A stretch of DNA of 39,936 nucleotides from IMG/VR virus record IMGVR_UViG_3300036886_000082, positions 1 through 39,936 of that record; one strand, written 5' to 3'. The notes below the pieces were generated by a model, which searched no databases, had not been told where the DNA came from, and was given only the letters and a program-made list of their open reading frames with translations. Numbering within the stretch: the stretch's first letter is position 1; every line of letters starts with the position of its first letter. The stretch is from a virus. The position numbers were made by a program, and so were the translations under genes. Shown here piece by piece: positions 24,556-33,198 of this stretch.

Positions 24556-24776
24556 TATATTTCTCCTTCTTTAATCATTTCTATTACTTTTCTCAGATCA
24601 AATAATGCTAGTCGTTGAATCTCTGATTTAGGTATCCTATAGGTTTTCTTTTTCCCATTACCCATGTCGATCGCTTGTATTTTACCTTTCTTAATACATC
24701 GACGAACGGTATTTGAATGAATATTCAGTTTATTAGCGAATTCATCAATTGTCAGAAAATCAATATCATTTTCCAT
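24555..24776 (-). CDS. HTH DNA-binding protein, excisionase/MerR-like
   Basis: Start at 24776 (MENDIDFLTIDE) with GAGGTT upstream; a longer frame to 24788 has no site. The 73-residue protein has LTIDEFANKLNIHSNTVRRCIKKGKIQAI at residues 8-36, the winged helix-turn-helix of the excisionase/MerR family, followed by a KKTYRIPKSEI wing. It should repress or activate the promoters around 24797-24877 and may control the fibre genes or its own operon. No integrase gene was found that would need an excisionase. Confidence 0.75.
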   Translation of the reverse strand: MENDIDFLTIDEFANKLNIHSNTVRRCIKKGKIQAIDMGNGKKKTYRIPKSEIQRLALFDLRKVIEMIKEGEI

Positions 24777-24796
24777 ATCTAACCTCATTTGACCTT

Positions 24797-24825
24797 ATTT
24801 TACCATATATGTGATTAATTGTCAA
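24797..24825 (-). promoter_or_regulatory. Leftward promoter for the HTH operon
   Basis: On the minus strand, TTGACA (complement of 24820-24825) and TAAAAT (complement of 24797-24802) are exactly 17 bases apart. It faces the HTH gene start at 24776. A mirrored TTGACA for the opposite direction is 24 bases to the right, so the two promoters are divergent and share the space between. Confidence 0.7.
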
Positions 24826-24849
24826 ACCAGGTTAATTCAAAATTTTAAT

Positions 24850-24877
24850 TTGACATATACAAATTAATTGTTATTCT
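24850..24877 (+). promoter_or_regulatory. Rightward promoter for the fibre genes
   Basis: TTGACA at 24850-24855 and TATTCT at 24872-24877, 16 bases apart. It would drive the fibre gene at 24904, so the fibres have their own promoter under possible control of the divergent HTH protein. TGTCAAA (24820-24826) and TTTGACA (24849-24855) form an inverted pair across the region. Confidence 0.55.
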
Positions 24878-24903
24878 GATTACAACTTAACAAAGGATTA
24901 TAT

Positions 24904-27591
24904 ATGAGCATGGCATATGGGATTGGCGGATTAATCAGTGTAGCACCTAAACCAATACAGGGATATAACTCTCCACCAGCAAGCTTTAAAGGCTTGCTAG
25001 GCCAACAATTCTTTGACTTTAGCCAAACGCCCCCAGTGGAATATATTTACAATGGTCAGACATGGACAATAGGTGGCGCAAGTCCAGCAACGACGACTGC
25101 ATTAGGTACAGTCTTTCTTGCGACATTAGCACAAACGGAATCAGGTGGTGCGCCAAGTGCAAGTTATGTCTCTTCCGCTAATGATGTCGCTACAGCCCTT
25201 TCAGCCATTGTAGTAGGAGCCGGCGTTCCAGCGGCTACATTTCAACAAGGTTATGTATTTCTAGCGACAAACGCACAAGCACAAGCGGGATCGGTTTCTA
25301 CAAATACAGTTCTTACACCATCAAATGCAGCAGCAATTTTTGCCGTTCCTTTTGCGCTTGGTTCTACAACACCAGCAGCTGTAACATCTACAGCACTAAC
25401 CTCTGTTGGAATAGTCAGCTTAAATGCTACAGGCACAGCAGCTACTACAATCGGGGGATCTTCTGGTGCTATTACAATAGCGGTAGGAGCAGGAAACTTC
25501 TCACTAACTGGTGGTGGAAATACCGTCGGAATTGCGAACGATGCCGCAGCCAATCTAGTTACCCTAGGTAGTACAACCGGAGGGGCTTCCTTAACTCTAA
25601 AAGCTGGATCAGGCAATTTTGTATTTACATCAGTTGCAGGTATGACAGCGACAATGTTTGCCGCTAATACAACAGGTGCAATTACAATCGGCGGTACAGC
25701 ACAATCTACAGGCGCAATAACATTAGGTAACAGTTCTGCGACCAATACTTTGAATTTGGGAATAGGTAACGGGGCCAATACAACTAATATCGCCACAGGA
25801 ACAGGAGGAAATACCCTCCATATAGCCGATGGCGCAGGAACGAACACTATCACGTTAGGTAGTGGGGCATCCATTAATACTATCACTATCGGATCGGTTA
25901 CTTCAACAAGTGCGACTACCATATTATCCGGTACAGGTGGCTTTAACTTGGACTTTGCGGCTGGTACAGTAGCGGCAATAGGAGCAAGTTTAACTACAGG
26001 AACATTGACAATTGGAGGAACTGCCCAAACAGGAAATCTAGTTCTAGGATCAACATCAGGTGCATCACAAAGCGTATTAATTGCTAATGGCGCAGGTGCA
26101 ACAGGCATCGTATCTATTGGTAACGTTACAACTGCAGGTATGACGATCAACTTGGGATCGGCTGCTTCCATTGCAACAGCCAACGTCGTCAATATTATGA
26201 CAGGCGCAACGCCAGGAGCTAGTGAGACGCTGAATATTATGTCCGGTGTAGGATCTGCTGGGAACCAAGTATTTGCTTCCCAAGGCGGAGCGATTACACA
26301 AGGCACAAATACCTCGACATTCTTCGGGGGCATTATCACAGGTGGTACAAACAGCTTCAACGTGTTCAATAATGCTTTTACCGGTGGTACAAACGCCATC
26401 GATTTGTTTAGTGGTGCTTTTACAACTGTAGCAGCAACATTTAACCTATTTAGTGGTGCAGCAACTTCTATCGGTACAGCAAATATCGGAACAGGGACTT
26501 CGGCGGCTCACGTTACAAAAATCGGTTCAAATGCTGGCGGTAACGTCACCATTATAGGCGGATCTACTGCTACAATTGGCATTGGACTTGGAGGTAATGC
26601 AGCGCAAATCATTACAATTGGCGCAGCAGCGCAAACAGGGAAAATATCGATTGCTGATTCTACAGCGGGATTAACTGCCGTCGACATTATGAATGGTGTT
26701 GCTGGTACAGCTCAAACCTTAAACGTTGCTTCTGGTACATCTTCAACAGCTGCTCAAACTGTAAATATACTGAGTGGTTTGACACCTGGCGCGACAACGA
26801 CATTGAATTTACTCAATGGTGTCGGATCAGCGGGTAACCAAGTAATCACCGCTTTAAATGGTGTTTTAACTCAAGGAACAAACAGCTTCAACGTGTTCAA
26901 TAATGCTTTCACAGGTGGTACAAACAGCGTAAATATCTTGAGTGGTGCCTTTACAACCGTAACACCAACCTTCAATTTAGTATCTAATAACGGTGCAACA
27001 TCCGTAGCTACTGTTAATATTTGCACTGGTTCAGGCGCAGCTCATGTAGTGAATATTGGCTCTTCCGCAATGGGTAATATGACCATTACACAGGCAGCAG
27101 CAAGTACCTTTGCTTTAGTTGGATCTGCTGGAACTGTAAATTTAGCTGCTGATCCCGCCGCCAACATTGTAACCCTAGGATCTTTGACAGGGGCTGCAAG
27201 CCTTACCTTAAGATCGGGTTCTGGTGGTATGAGCTTGGCCACTGGCTCAACTACAGCGGGTAACGTTTCCGTCACACCTAATACAGCATCAACAGCCTCA
27301 GCGACAGTCACCGTAACGCTGAATAGCCGTGTATTATGTACCACATGGACAGGATTTACTACCGCCTCAGCAGGTACACAAGATTTTACAATTGTATCAA
27401 GTAAAATATTGACCACTTCAGCAATAATTGTTACTGTAACAAACCTTAACGCTTCCACAAATGATGCTCGTATGGGTTATTTGGGCGTTACACAATCAGC
27501 CGGACAAATAATTGTACACACCAAAAACAATGGTGCTGGTGCATTAGGTGCTGGCGATAACGTATTAATCAACGTTTGGGTACTATCTTAA
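24904..27591 (+). CDS. Long repeat-rich tail fibre protein, 895 aa
   Basis: AAAGGA precedes the ATG. The N-terminus (to about 110) is an adaptor-like part with QQFFDFSQTPPVEYIYNG. The rest is nearly all beta-solenoid-like repeats of the type T.tIG.G...., NTITLGSGA, ITIGGTAQ, and LNI.(S/N)G, with almost no charged residues. The C-terminus (TVTLNSRVLCTTWTGFTT) is a distinct globular end. The protein is likely a trimeric fibre that binds a surface receptor. Exact DNA repeats inside suggest growth by recombination. Confidence 0.65.
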   Translation: MSMAYGIGGLISVAPKPIQGYNSPPASFKGLLGQQFFDFSQTPPVEYIYNGQTWTIGGASPATTTALGTVFLATLAQTESGGAPSASYVSSANDVATALSAIVVGAGVPAATFQQGYVFLATNAQAQAGSVSTNTVLTPSNAAAIFAVPFALGSTTPAAVTSTALTSVGIVSLNATGTAATTIGGSSGAITIAVGAGNFSLTGGGNTVGIANDAAANLVTLGSTTGGASLTLKAGSGNFVFTSVAGMTATMFAANTTGAITIGGTAQSTGAITLGNSSATNTLNLGIGNGANTTNIATGTGGNTLHIADGAGTNTITLGSGASINTITIGSVTSTSATTILSGTGGFNLDFAAGTVAAIGASLTTGTLTIGGTAQTGNLVLGSTSGASQSVLIANGAGATGIVSIGNVTTAGMTINLGSAASIATANVVNIMTGATPGASETLNIMSGVGSAGNQVFASQGGAITQGTNTSTFFGGIITGGTNSFNVFNNAFTGGTNAIDLFSGAFTTVAATFNLFSGAATSIGTANIGTGTSAAHVTKIGSNAGGNVTIIGGSTATIGIGLGGNAAQIITIGAAAQTGKISIADSTAGLTAVDIMNGVAGTAQTLNVASGTSSTAAQTVNILSGLTPGATTTLNLLNGVGSAGNQVITALNGVLTQGTNSFNVFNNAFTGGTNSVNILSGAFTTVTPTFNLVSNNGATSVATVNICTGSGAAHVVNIGSSAMGNMTITQAAASTFALVGSAGTVNLAADPAANIVTLGSLTGAASLTLRSGSGGMSLATGSTTAGNVSVTPNTASTASATVTVTLNSRVLCTTWTGFTTASAGTQDFTIVSSKILTTSAIIVTVTNLNASTNDARMGYLGVTQSAGQIIVHTKNNGAGALGAGDNVLINVWVLS
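26347..26909. repeat. Direct repeat inside the long fibre gene (26347-26378 and 26878-26909)
   Basis: A 32-base stretch starting ACAAACAGCTTCAACG is identical at 26347-26378 and 26878-26909. It encodes the same NSFNVFNNAFTGGTN block in both places, 531 bases apart and in frame (531 is 3 x 177). This could allow deletion or duplication of a 177-residue module without breaking the frame. Confidence 0.85.
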
Positions 27592-27610
27592 ATTAACAAT
27601 TAGGAAAATC

Positions 27611-27853
27611 ATGCTGAAAAATATATCACAGTTAGAATTTGTAGTAGGAGAAAAGTCAGGGCGTTTATTATTCGACATGGACACACCCATTCAAATAGTA
27701 AAGGAGATTCTATTTCAAGCGCAAAAATATGTTGGCCAAGTAGAAGATCAAGTAAAAGCCCAATACGATGCTCAGATGGCCGAACAAAAAGCCAAAGAAG
27801 AAGCGGAAATGCCAAAAACAGATTTGCCAGTTACTGACGAAGTAAAGGATTAA
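27611..27853 (+). CDS. Small protein of the fibre cluster, 80 aa
   Basis: AGGAAA precedes the ATG. Residues 1-40 are a globular start (QLEFVVGEKSGRLLF, TPIQIVKEILFQAQKY), and the rest is a charged coiled tail (QYDAQMAEQKAKEEAEM). No known family. It starts 20 bases after the fibre gene and could be a fibre chaperone or minor tail protein; this is inference. Confidence 0.55.
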   Translation: MLKNISQLEFVVGEKSGRLLFDMDTPIQIVKEILFQAQKYVGQVEDQVKAQYDAQMAEQKAKEEAEMPKTDLPVTDEVKD

Positions 27854-27854
27854 T

Positions 27855-28187
27855 ATGAGTCAAACCAATAGAATTGCATGGGAAGTATTACGTAGCGTTG
27901 ATTCGGCGACATTTACTGGAGTATATGTGAATTTAGGAACACCGTTGAAGTTCCCTTCATATATTTGTAAAATGGTTAATCGTTCGACCGTTGATGTGGT
28001 TATATCAACGGATGGTATCAATGACATGGATATATGCCCTGCAAATGGCTTTTGGCTTTATGACGAAGGTAAGGTGGGGGTAGCTGGCTACTTCCCTGCC
28101 TTATCCGAAGGGACTCAGATAATGGTTAAAGGTGCTGCTTCAATTGGATTGGTGTATTTGGTATCTCAATATATAATTCAAGGGTAG
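27855..28187 (+). CDS. Small structural protein, 110 aa
   Basis: One base after the previous stop. It begins SQTNRIAWEVLRSVDSATFTG and contains DMDICPANGFWLYDEGKVG. Beta-rich sequence, no known enzyme motif. The opening, with an aromatic/Val pattern, is typical of small fibre-base proteins. The family is uncertain. Confidence 0.5.
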   Translation: MSQTNRIAWEVLRSVDSATFTGVYVNLGTPLKFPSYICKMVNRSTVDVVISTDGINDMDICPANGFWLYDEGKVGVAGYFPALSEGTQIMVKGAASIGLVYLVSQYIIQG

Positions 28188-28190
28188 ACA

Positions 28191-28763
28191 ATGAGCCAAG
28201 CTGGGATAAATAATACAACTTCAGGACCTGTTCCTCCAAATGTGCCTACAAGTTTCGTTACTGATAATGGAACTGTCATACCAGCTGCAAATATAGTTAA
28301 TATCAATGGTGGTTCATCTACAAGCAATAATACCAATGGTATAACGGTAATCGCCAATCCAACAGGATCTAATAATGAAGTTGTTCAACTGACAAATAGG
28401 GCTATAGGATCAGTTACAACAACAGGAGCGACATCGGCCAATGTCATCACATTTCCACTAGGCGCCATTCCTGGTGTCTATACCTTTGATATTGTAATTG
28501 CCGGATATGCCAAAACGGGTATTGGTTCGCCTTTAGGCTGTGGATTTACAATTGTAGGATCAGTACGGACGACAGGCGCAGCAGTGGTATTAGTACCGAC
28601 ACAAGTTGTCGACCACTTTGAAGAAGCTGGTTTGATTGGTGTAACGGCCCTAATAGCTGTCAGTGGTAATAACGCCCTTGTCACTGTGACAGGCGTATCG
28701 GATGGTGCAGCAGGTTTCGTAATTGACTGGGTCGCTACATTGACATATACCGAGGCGACATAA
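28191..28763 (+). CDS. Fibre-like structural protein, 190 aa
   Basis: A Gly/Asn/Thr/Val-rich beta protein with a repeated opening style (NNTTSGPVPPNVPTSFVTDNG) and a globular end (VTGVSDGAAGFVIDWVATLTY). It ends in a TAATG overlap with the next fibre gene. It probably forms a fibre segment or tip. Confidence 0.5.
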   Translation: MSQAGINNTTSGPVPPNVPTSFVTDNGTVIPAANIVNINGGSSTSNNTNGITVIANPTGSNNEVVQLTNRAIGSVTTTGATSANVITFPLGAIPGVYTFDIVIAGYAKTGIGSPLGCGFTIVGSVRTTGAAVVLVPTQVVDHFEEAGLIGVTALIAVSGNNALVTVTGVSDGAAGFVIDWVATLTYTEAT

Positions 28764-29869
28764 TGCCCGGATTTGATACAAGTTTACTCGGATCAGTCTT
28801 GTATTGTCAGAATATTGATTTCACTGGTAATTCATTAACTTCAGGTACACCCCAAGTAACATTAGACGGTCAATTGCTGATTGGATCGGCTGTAGCGCCT
28901 CATATTAGAGTAGCTACGTTGTCAGCAGGATCAGGAATAAGCATTACAAATGCCAATGGTGCGATAACAATCGCTGCATCAGGCGGTAGTGGGTTGACAG
29001 GAACAGCGACGCAATATGCTACGCTTGTCGGAGCCGCTGGAAATACTGTCGCATCAATCGGACCAAGTTCAACATCAGGGCAGCTTTTACAATCTGGTGG
29101 TAATGCAGCCAATCCATCATTTACAACAAATACCTATCCTGCAACAAATGCCGCTGGTGATCTGCTATACGGGTCATCATCCAATGTCATTTCGTCACTA
29201 GCTGTTAATACAAGATATGGATCTCCACTTGGATCAGATGGCACTAATCCTACCTATTTGTCACCTATGAAGTATATATGGTATTACACGGATTTTAATG
29301 ATTCTGTTCAAAATAATTGGACTTTTACTGGAGGGATCACAACTTCATCAATCGCAGGACATCCAGGAGTTAACACATTAACTTCCCCTTGTAATGGCTC
29401 CCCTAGTGGGTTTACTTATGGTTATGTGATGGGATCAGGTCTTATATCATTAGAAATGATCTTACAAGTACCGGTTTTATCTACAGGAGGAACAAGATAT
29501 TTTTTTACTTGTGGTTTTGGTGATAGTACTAGCACATCCTCTGGCTCTAATAATGGAATTTATTTTTCATATATCGATAATGTAAATGCAGGAAAATGGC
29601 AAATTGTCTGTTCTAATGCCTCTACATTTACAACAACAAACACGACAATAGCAGCTGATACAAGCTGGCATCGTTACAGAATTGATGTTAATGCCAATGC
29701 GACATCAGTTTCTTTTTATATTGATGATGTTTTAGCAGGTACAATAACAACACATATTCCAACTATTGCGATAGATATATTTTGTAATATAATTAATTCA
29801 GTTGGGGCGTCATCCATACTTAATCTTGACGCCGTAACATTCTATCAAGCCCTAACAACAAGTAGGTAA
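28763..29869 (+). CDS. Tail fibre with lectin-like C-terminal domain, 368 aa
   Basis: The first 75 residues (PGFDTSLLGSVLYCQNIDFTG, then GQLLIGSA and the ITIAASGG block) are shared with the next gene. The middle is a collagen-like linker of Gly, Ser, Thr and Asn. From about 180 a new domain begins with YYTDFNDSVQNNW and contains SWHRYRIDVNANATSVSFYIDDVLAG, a pattern of concanavalin A-like lectin/glucanase folds, so it may bind a glycan. It is a likely receptor-binding protein. Confidence 0.6.
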   Translation: MPGFDTSLLGSVLYCQNIDFTGNSLTSGTPQVTLDGQLLIGSAVAPHIRVATLSAGSGISITNANGAITIAASGGSGLTGTATQYATLVGAAGNTVASIGPSSTSGQLLQSGGNAANPSFTTNTYPATNAAGDLLYGSSSNVISSLAVNTRYGSPLGSDGTNPTYLSPMKYIWYYTDFNDSVQNNWTFTGGITTSSIAGHPGVNTLTSPCNGSPSGFTYGYVMGSGLISLEMILQVPVLSTGGTRYFFTCGFGDSTSTSSGSNNGIYFSYIDNVNAGKWQIVCSNASTFTTTNTTIAADTSWHRYRIDVNANATSVSFYIDDVLAGTITTHIPTIAIDIFCNIINSVGASSILNLDAVTFYQALTTSR

Positions 29870-29870
29870 T

Positions 29871-31556
29871 ATGCCAGGCTTTGACACAAGTACAATAGGG
29901 TCCGTCTTATATGCACAGAACGTTGATTTCACCGGCAACAGCCTGACATCAGGCACTCCCCAAGTATTAGCCAATGGACAATTGCTGATAGGGGCTGCTA
30001 CAGCGCCATATATCCGAGTTAATACGTTGACAGCGGGGACAGGCGTTACAATCACCAATGGCCCAGGAAGTATCACCATTGGACTTGCTGGTGGGGGAGC
30101 GGCACTAGAAACATTGTCAGATGATGTTGGGACATCCATTACTCCATCTGCAAATAACATCCAGCTTGTTGGTCACGTCGTCGAACAAGGGGCAACTAAA
30201 TTCTCGACGGTGGTCGCTGGAACGCATATTGCAAATATCAATCCTATGTCAATAGCTAGATGGATTGTCGATCCTTTGGGATTTAATGGAACTCATACAA
30301 CAATAGCAGCAGCAATTACATCAGCATCATCAGGCGATACAATTTATATAATGGATGGAACATATACAGAAAATCCAACATTAAAAAATCAGGTTAATCT
30401 AGTTTCATTGTCTTATGGGCAAAATAATGTTGTTGCTTCTAATGTTACAATTATAGGAAAAATAACAAGTGCTGTAGGTGGTAATCTAATACAAGGGATA
30501 AATTTACAAACAAATAATGATTTTTGTGTTGTTTCAACAGTTGGAACAGTTTATTTGCTGAATTGTGGTATATCAGCGACGAATAATACTCCATTTAGCA
30601 TTACTACTAATGCCGCTGCCAATATTACATTAAGAGATTGTTCCGGTGATCTTGAAACTACTGGAATAGCTCTTGTGTCAATGTCAAATGGTTCTTTAAA
30701 TCTTTATAACACCTATTTTTCAAACGTCGGCATCTCAACAACATCAACAACCTGTTCAGCTGGTAGTATAAATCTCTTTGATTCAATCATAAATATGCCT
30801 TTGACAACTTCATCAACAGGAATTGTAACAGCATATAGATCAACAATTAATAATGCTACAGGCAATGCAATATGCCTAACGACTGCTGGATCAGGAATAT
30901 CGACAATTGAAAATTGTACCCTTTTGAGTGGAACTGCATCAGCAATATCAGTTGGAACAGGAACAACAGTTAATGCCTATGGAGATACAATAAATTCAAG
31001 TAATACTAATGCTATTACTGGATTAGGTACTTTAAATGAAGCTGACTTAGTTTTTACTGGCTCATCATCATTGATTAATACATCAACAATTACCTTAGCC
31101 CCCGTTTCTGAAATATATGCTAAAAATGGTATTACATTTGACAATTCAAACATACTCACCAATTATGCGACAGGAACATGGACTCCGACACTGGTCGGAG
31201 CATCAGTAGCAGGAACGACAACTTATACGACCCAGCAAGGATATTATACTCGAATTGGTAATATGGTAACGATCTGGGGATATTTAAATATTTCCGCAGC
31301 TACAGGAACAGGCGACGCCTTATTTGGTGGTTTCCCATTTACAATAAAAAACCAATCAAACTTTTTTCCTGTAGGATCATATCTTCAGGAAGGAGGAAAT
31401 TTTCCTGTTGGAACAACCATGTTAACAATGCAAGGAAAGGTGAATACACTTACAGCAAATGTTGCGGGAACAGCCACAGCTGGTGTAGCAACAAATTTAA
31501 GTTTGGCTAATACAGTTAATTCATTTATGTTTTTCCAGATGGCTTATCAAGTTTAA
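29871..31556 (+). CDS. Tail fibre with beta-helix body and a shared N-terminus, 561 aa
   Basis: The N-terminal 75 residues parallel those of the preceding gene (PGFDTSTIGSVLYAQNVDFTG). From about 135 a pectate-lyase-like beta helix begins, with HTTIAAAITSASSGDTIYIMDGTYTE, a sequence form typical of right-handed beta helices in tailspikes. The C-terminus (GTWTPTLVGASVAG, then YYTRIGNMVTIWGYLNIS) is a widespread phage fibre tip. It may cut or bind surface polysaccharide. Its stop overlaps the tail of the leftward gene at 31525. Confidence 0.65.
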   Translation: MPGFDTSTIGSVLYAQNVDFTGNSLTSGTPQVLANGQLLIGAATAPYIRVNTLTAGTGVTITNGPGSITIGLAGGGAALETLSDDVGTSITPSANNIQLVGHVVEQGATKFSTVVAGTHIANINPMSIARWIVDPLGFNGTHTTIAAAITSASSGDTIYIMDGTYTENPTLKNQVNLVSLSYGQNNVVASNVTIIGKITSAVGGNLIQGINLQTNNDFCVVSTVGTVYLLNCGISATNNTPFSITTNAAANITLRDCSGDLETTGIALVSMSNGSLNLYNTYFSNVGISTTSTTCSAGSINLFDSIINMPLTTSSTGIVTAYRSTINNATGNAICLTTAGSGISTIENCTLLSGTASAISVGTGTTVNAYGDTINSSNTNAITGLGTLNEADLVFTGSSSLINTSTITLAPVSEIYAKNGITFDNSNILTNYATGTWTPTLVGASVAGTTTYTTQQGYYTRIGNMVTIWGYLNISAATGTGDALFGGFPFTIKNQSNFFPVGSYLQEGGNFPVGTTMLTMQGKVNTLTANVAGTATAGVATNLSLANTVNSFMFFQMAYQV

Positions 31557-31737
31557 TACATGGGCAATCGGGATGATGTAATAACAGGATGGGACGCCAT
31601 AGATGCCCATCCAATTCAATTATTGGATCGCAATAGAACTCACATAACTGTTTAACTTCACCTTCTTCCAGATCCTCACAGTTACACCCGAAGCAGGCGA
31701 CGGGCGTTAGGAATAGGGCTATAAGTATATTACGCAT
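31525..31737 (-). CDS. Small secreted or lipoprotein-like protein, 70 aa
   Basis: The first 20 residues (MRNILIALFLTPVACFGCNC) form a hydrophobic signal-like region with a TPVAC site that only partly matches a lipobox. The rest has further Cys residues and a DCPCIKLD stretch. It is the last gene of the leftward accessory run and its end is antisense to the fibre gene. AGAGGAAA precedes the start. An outer-membrane or periplasmic place is likely; function unknown. Confidence 0.5.
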   Translation of the reverse strand: MRNILIALFLTPVACFGCNCEDLEEGEVKQLCEFYCDPIIELDGHLWRPILLLHHPDCPCIKLDKPSGKT

Positions 31738-31778
31738 GGGTTTTCCTCTTTGAAGCGTTTAAATCGCATTTTTCATAA

Positions 31779-32006
31779 TTAATCCATTATTGCCATAGAT
31801 TCATAATTCGACCAAAAATCTTTTATACTATCCAACTTTATATAATGCGTCGGTTGTTGCCATTCATTAGGCATCTGCCAAGGACTATTCCAATTTCTAA
31901 AACCGAAATAAACGACATGGGGTTTTCTGTTTATTAATACAACATACCATCCTGCTTCTTTTTCTGAATCTGGTTGTTTTATTTTGATATCATTCCATTC
32001 CATCAT
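31779..32006 (-). CDS. DUF551-like small protein, 75 aa
   Basis: The leftward frame begins EWNDIKIKQPDSEKEAGWYV and includes PTHYIKL, a W..I...P...THY layout like the DUF551 family, although weaker than its relative at 32577-33011. GGAG lies about ten bases before the first of two neighbouring ATGs. It overlaps the next upstream gene by 17 bases. Confidence 0.5.
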   Translation of the reverse strand: MMEWNDIKIKQPDSEKEAGWYVVLINRKPHVVYFGFRNWNSPWQMPNEWQQPTHYIKLDSIKDFWSNYESMAIMD

Positions 32007-32286
32007 TTAAATCATTCTCCTTGGCGATACCTTTAACATTCTTGGATAGGTTTTTTAATACACTCAGCAAAACATCTTTGTGGTATTCTTTTTTAGTCCC
32101 ATAGGCGATTACTAATGCCGTAGAGGAAACAAGAAGAGATAGCATCGTATTTGGCCTGTCTAAGCCATCCCAGGAATATTTATCATATTCGTCATTGATA
32201 AGATGAATGATCTTTTCCCTTATCTCAAGTACTTGACGGCCGTTTTTGCTGTCTTGATTAATTTCTTTTTCAGTTGGATTCTTCAT
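31990..32286 (-). CDS. Hypothetical helical protein, 98 aa
   Basis: AAGGAG seven bases before the ATG makes a clear start. The protein is helical with a hydrophobic mid-part (TMLSLLVSSTALVIAYGTKK), not long enough to be a certain membrane helix, and charged ends. No family is recognised. The gap upstream (32287-32383, 97 bases) has a TTGACA on the leftward strand (32364-32369) but no clear -10 box. Confidence 0.55.
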   Translation of the reverse strand: MKNPTEKEINQDSKNGRQVLEIREKIIHLINDEYDKYSWDGLDRPNTMLSLLVSSTALVIAYGTKKEYHKDVLLSVLKNLSKNVKGIAKENDLNDGME

Positions 32287-32383
32287 TCACATTCTCCTTT
32301 ATGGGCCGATAAGATAGGTTATGTTATTCAAAGTGTAACTTATTTTTTCAATTTACTAATTACTGTCAATACAAATGATTAAT

Positions 32384-32584
32384 TTAATAACTATCATAAA
32401 ATTCTTTTTCAGTTTTCCCAAAACAACGCCATATAAAATACTCTCGAGCAGTTTTAATCCAAACATATTCACATAGCTCCCTAGCATGTTGTGGCGTTAC
32501 TTTCAATTTCACACAAACAAATGCGGGGGTGATTTTGATATGGTTCTGGGCGAGCTTTTCAGTTTCCAGTTGGAGGTTATTCAT
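32384..32584 (-). CDS. Hypothetical protein, 66 aa, HTH-like
   Basis: A 66-residue leftward protein. The stretch ITPAFVCVKLKVTPQHARELCEYV (about 18-41) looks like a short helix-turn-helix, suggesting DNA binding, but no family is certain. It overlaps the start of the DUF551 gene by eight bases. Confidence 0.5.
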   Translation of the reverse strand: MNNLQLETEKLAQNHIKITPAFVCVKLKVTPQHARELCEYVWIKTAREYFIWRCFGKTEKEFYDSY

Positions 32585-33011
32585 TTGGCTCCTTTGGCAT
32601 GTCAGGCAAACTCATCCAATGAGTAACAGTACGTCCTTTATCAAGAATTGATTCACCGTTATAATCATCATACCAACTATCATTCATTCTTTCGGCAATT
32701 TGAATAAAATTCATTTTTACTTTTGGTCTGTCATCATAAATAATCACTAGAACGTAATGATTGTTTGGAGGAAGTCTTTCAGATACTTTTATCCAGTTCA
32801 TTTTATTTTCTATACACCAATCATCAATAATTTTTCTGTGATTGTCTGAAATTTCTTTAACAGCTTTTTGAAGCAAATAATCATCCATCTTATCGACAAC
32901 ATCAGTCAGTTTATCCAATTCAGCTTCCAAGAACATGACCCGATTCTCAATCTCATTCAAATAGCATTTGCAATTGGCATCATCCTGTCCGCAGGTGTCA
33001 CATTCATTCAT
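32577..33011 (-). CDS. DUF551-containing protein, 144 aa
   Basis: Cys-rich start (CDTCGQDDANCKCYL), then a coiled coil (ENRVMFLEAELDKLTDVVDKM), and from residue about 72 a clear DUF551 domain: NWIKVSERLPPNNHYVLVII ... VTHWMSLPDMP. DUF551 is widespread in phages and its function is unknown. It is the best of three DUF551-like genes in the window. Confidence 0.75.
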   Translation of the reverse strand: MNECDTCGQDDANCKCYLNEIENRVMFLEAELDKLTDVVDKMDDYLLQKAVKEISDNHRKIIDDWCIENKMNWIKVSERLPPNNHYVLVIIYDDRPKVKMNFIQIAERMNDSWYDDYNGESILDKGRTVTHWMSLPDMPKEPNE

Positions 33012-33198
33012 ATTTCACCTTCCCCACCTTCCCATTCATACGACTAATTATTTCTCCTATTGAAGGATCGATGCCATTTTCCAGAAGGATGTCGATGTAA
33101 CATTGACTTTTTATCGTCATATTATTGGTTCTTTGCATCCAGAAAAAGGCGATTTCACGCAACTCATCAATGTCTTTACATTCATAGGGATTTTTCAT
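33004..33198 (-). CDS. Hypothetical protein, 64 aa
   Basis: A leftward protein that starts KNPYECKDIDELREIAFFWMQRTN. Helical and of mixed charge with no recognised family. It overlaps the DUF551 gene by eight bases. The ribosome site (AAGAA) is weak. It is the last coding frame before the iteron region. Confidence 0.5.
   Translation of the reverse strand: MKNPYECKDIDELREIAFFWMQRTNNMTIKSQCYIDILLENGIDPSIGEIISRMNGKVGKVKYE

Noticed and set aside
24555-24776. HTH protein as proof that the phage is temperate with an integrase/excisionase pair.
   Set aside because: No integrase gene was recognised anywhere; many such HTH proteins are simple regulators.
25251-26399. A 382-residue leftward frame in the long fibre gene.
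   Set aside because: It is the antisense of a low-complexity Gly/Thr/Ala repeat gene; its Pro/Val/Ala-rich translation is what that antisense gives.
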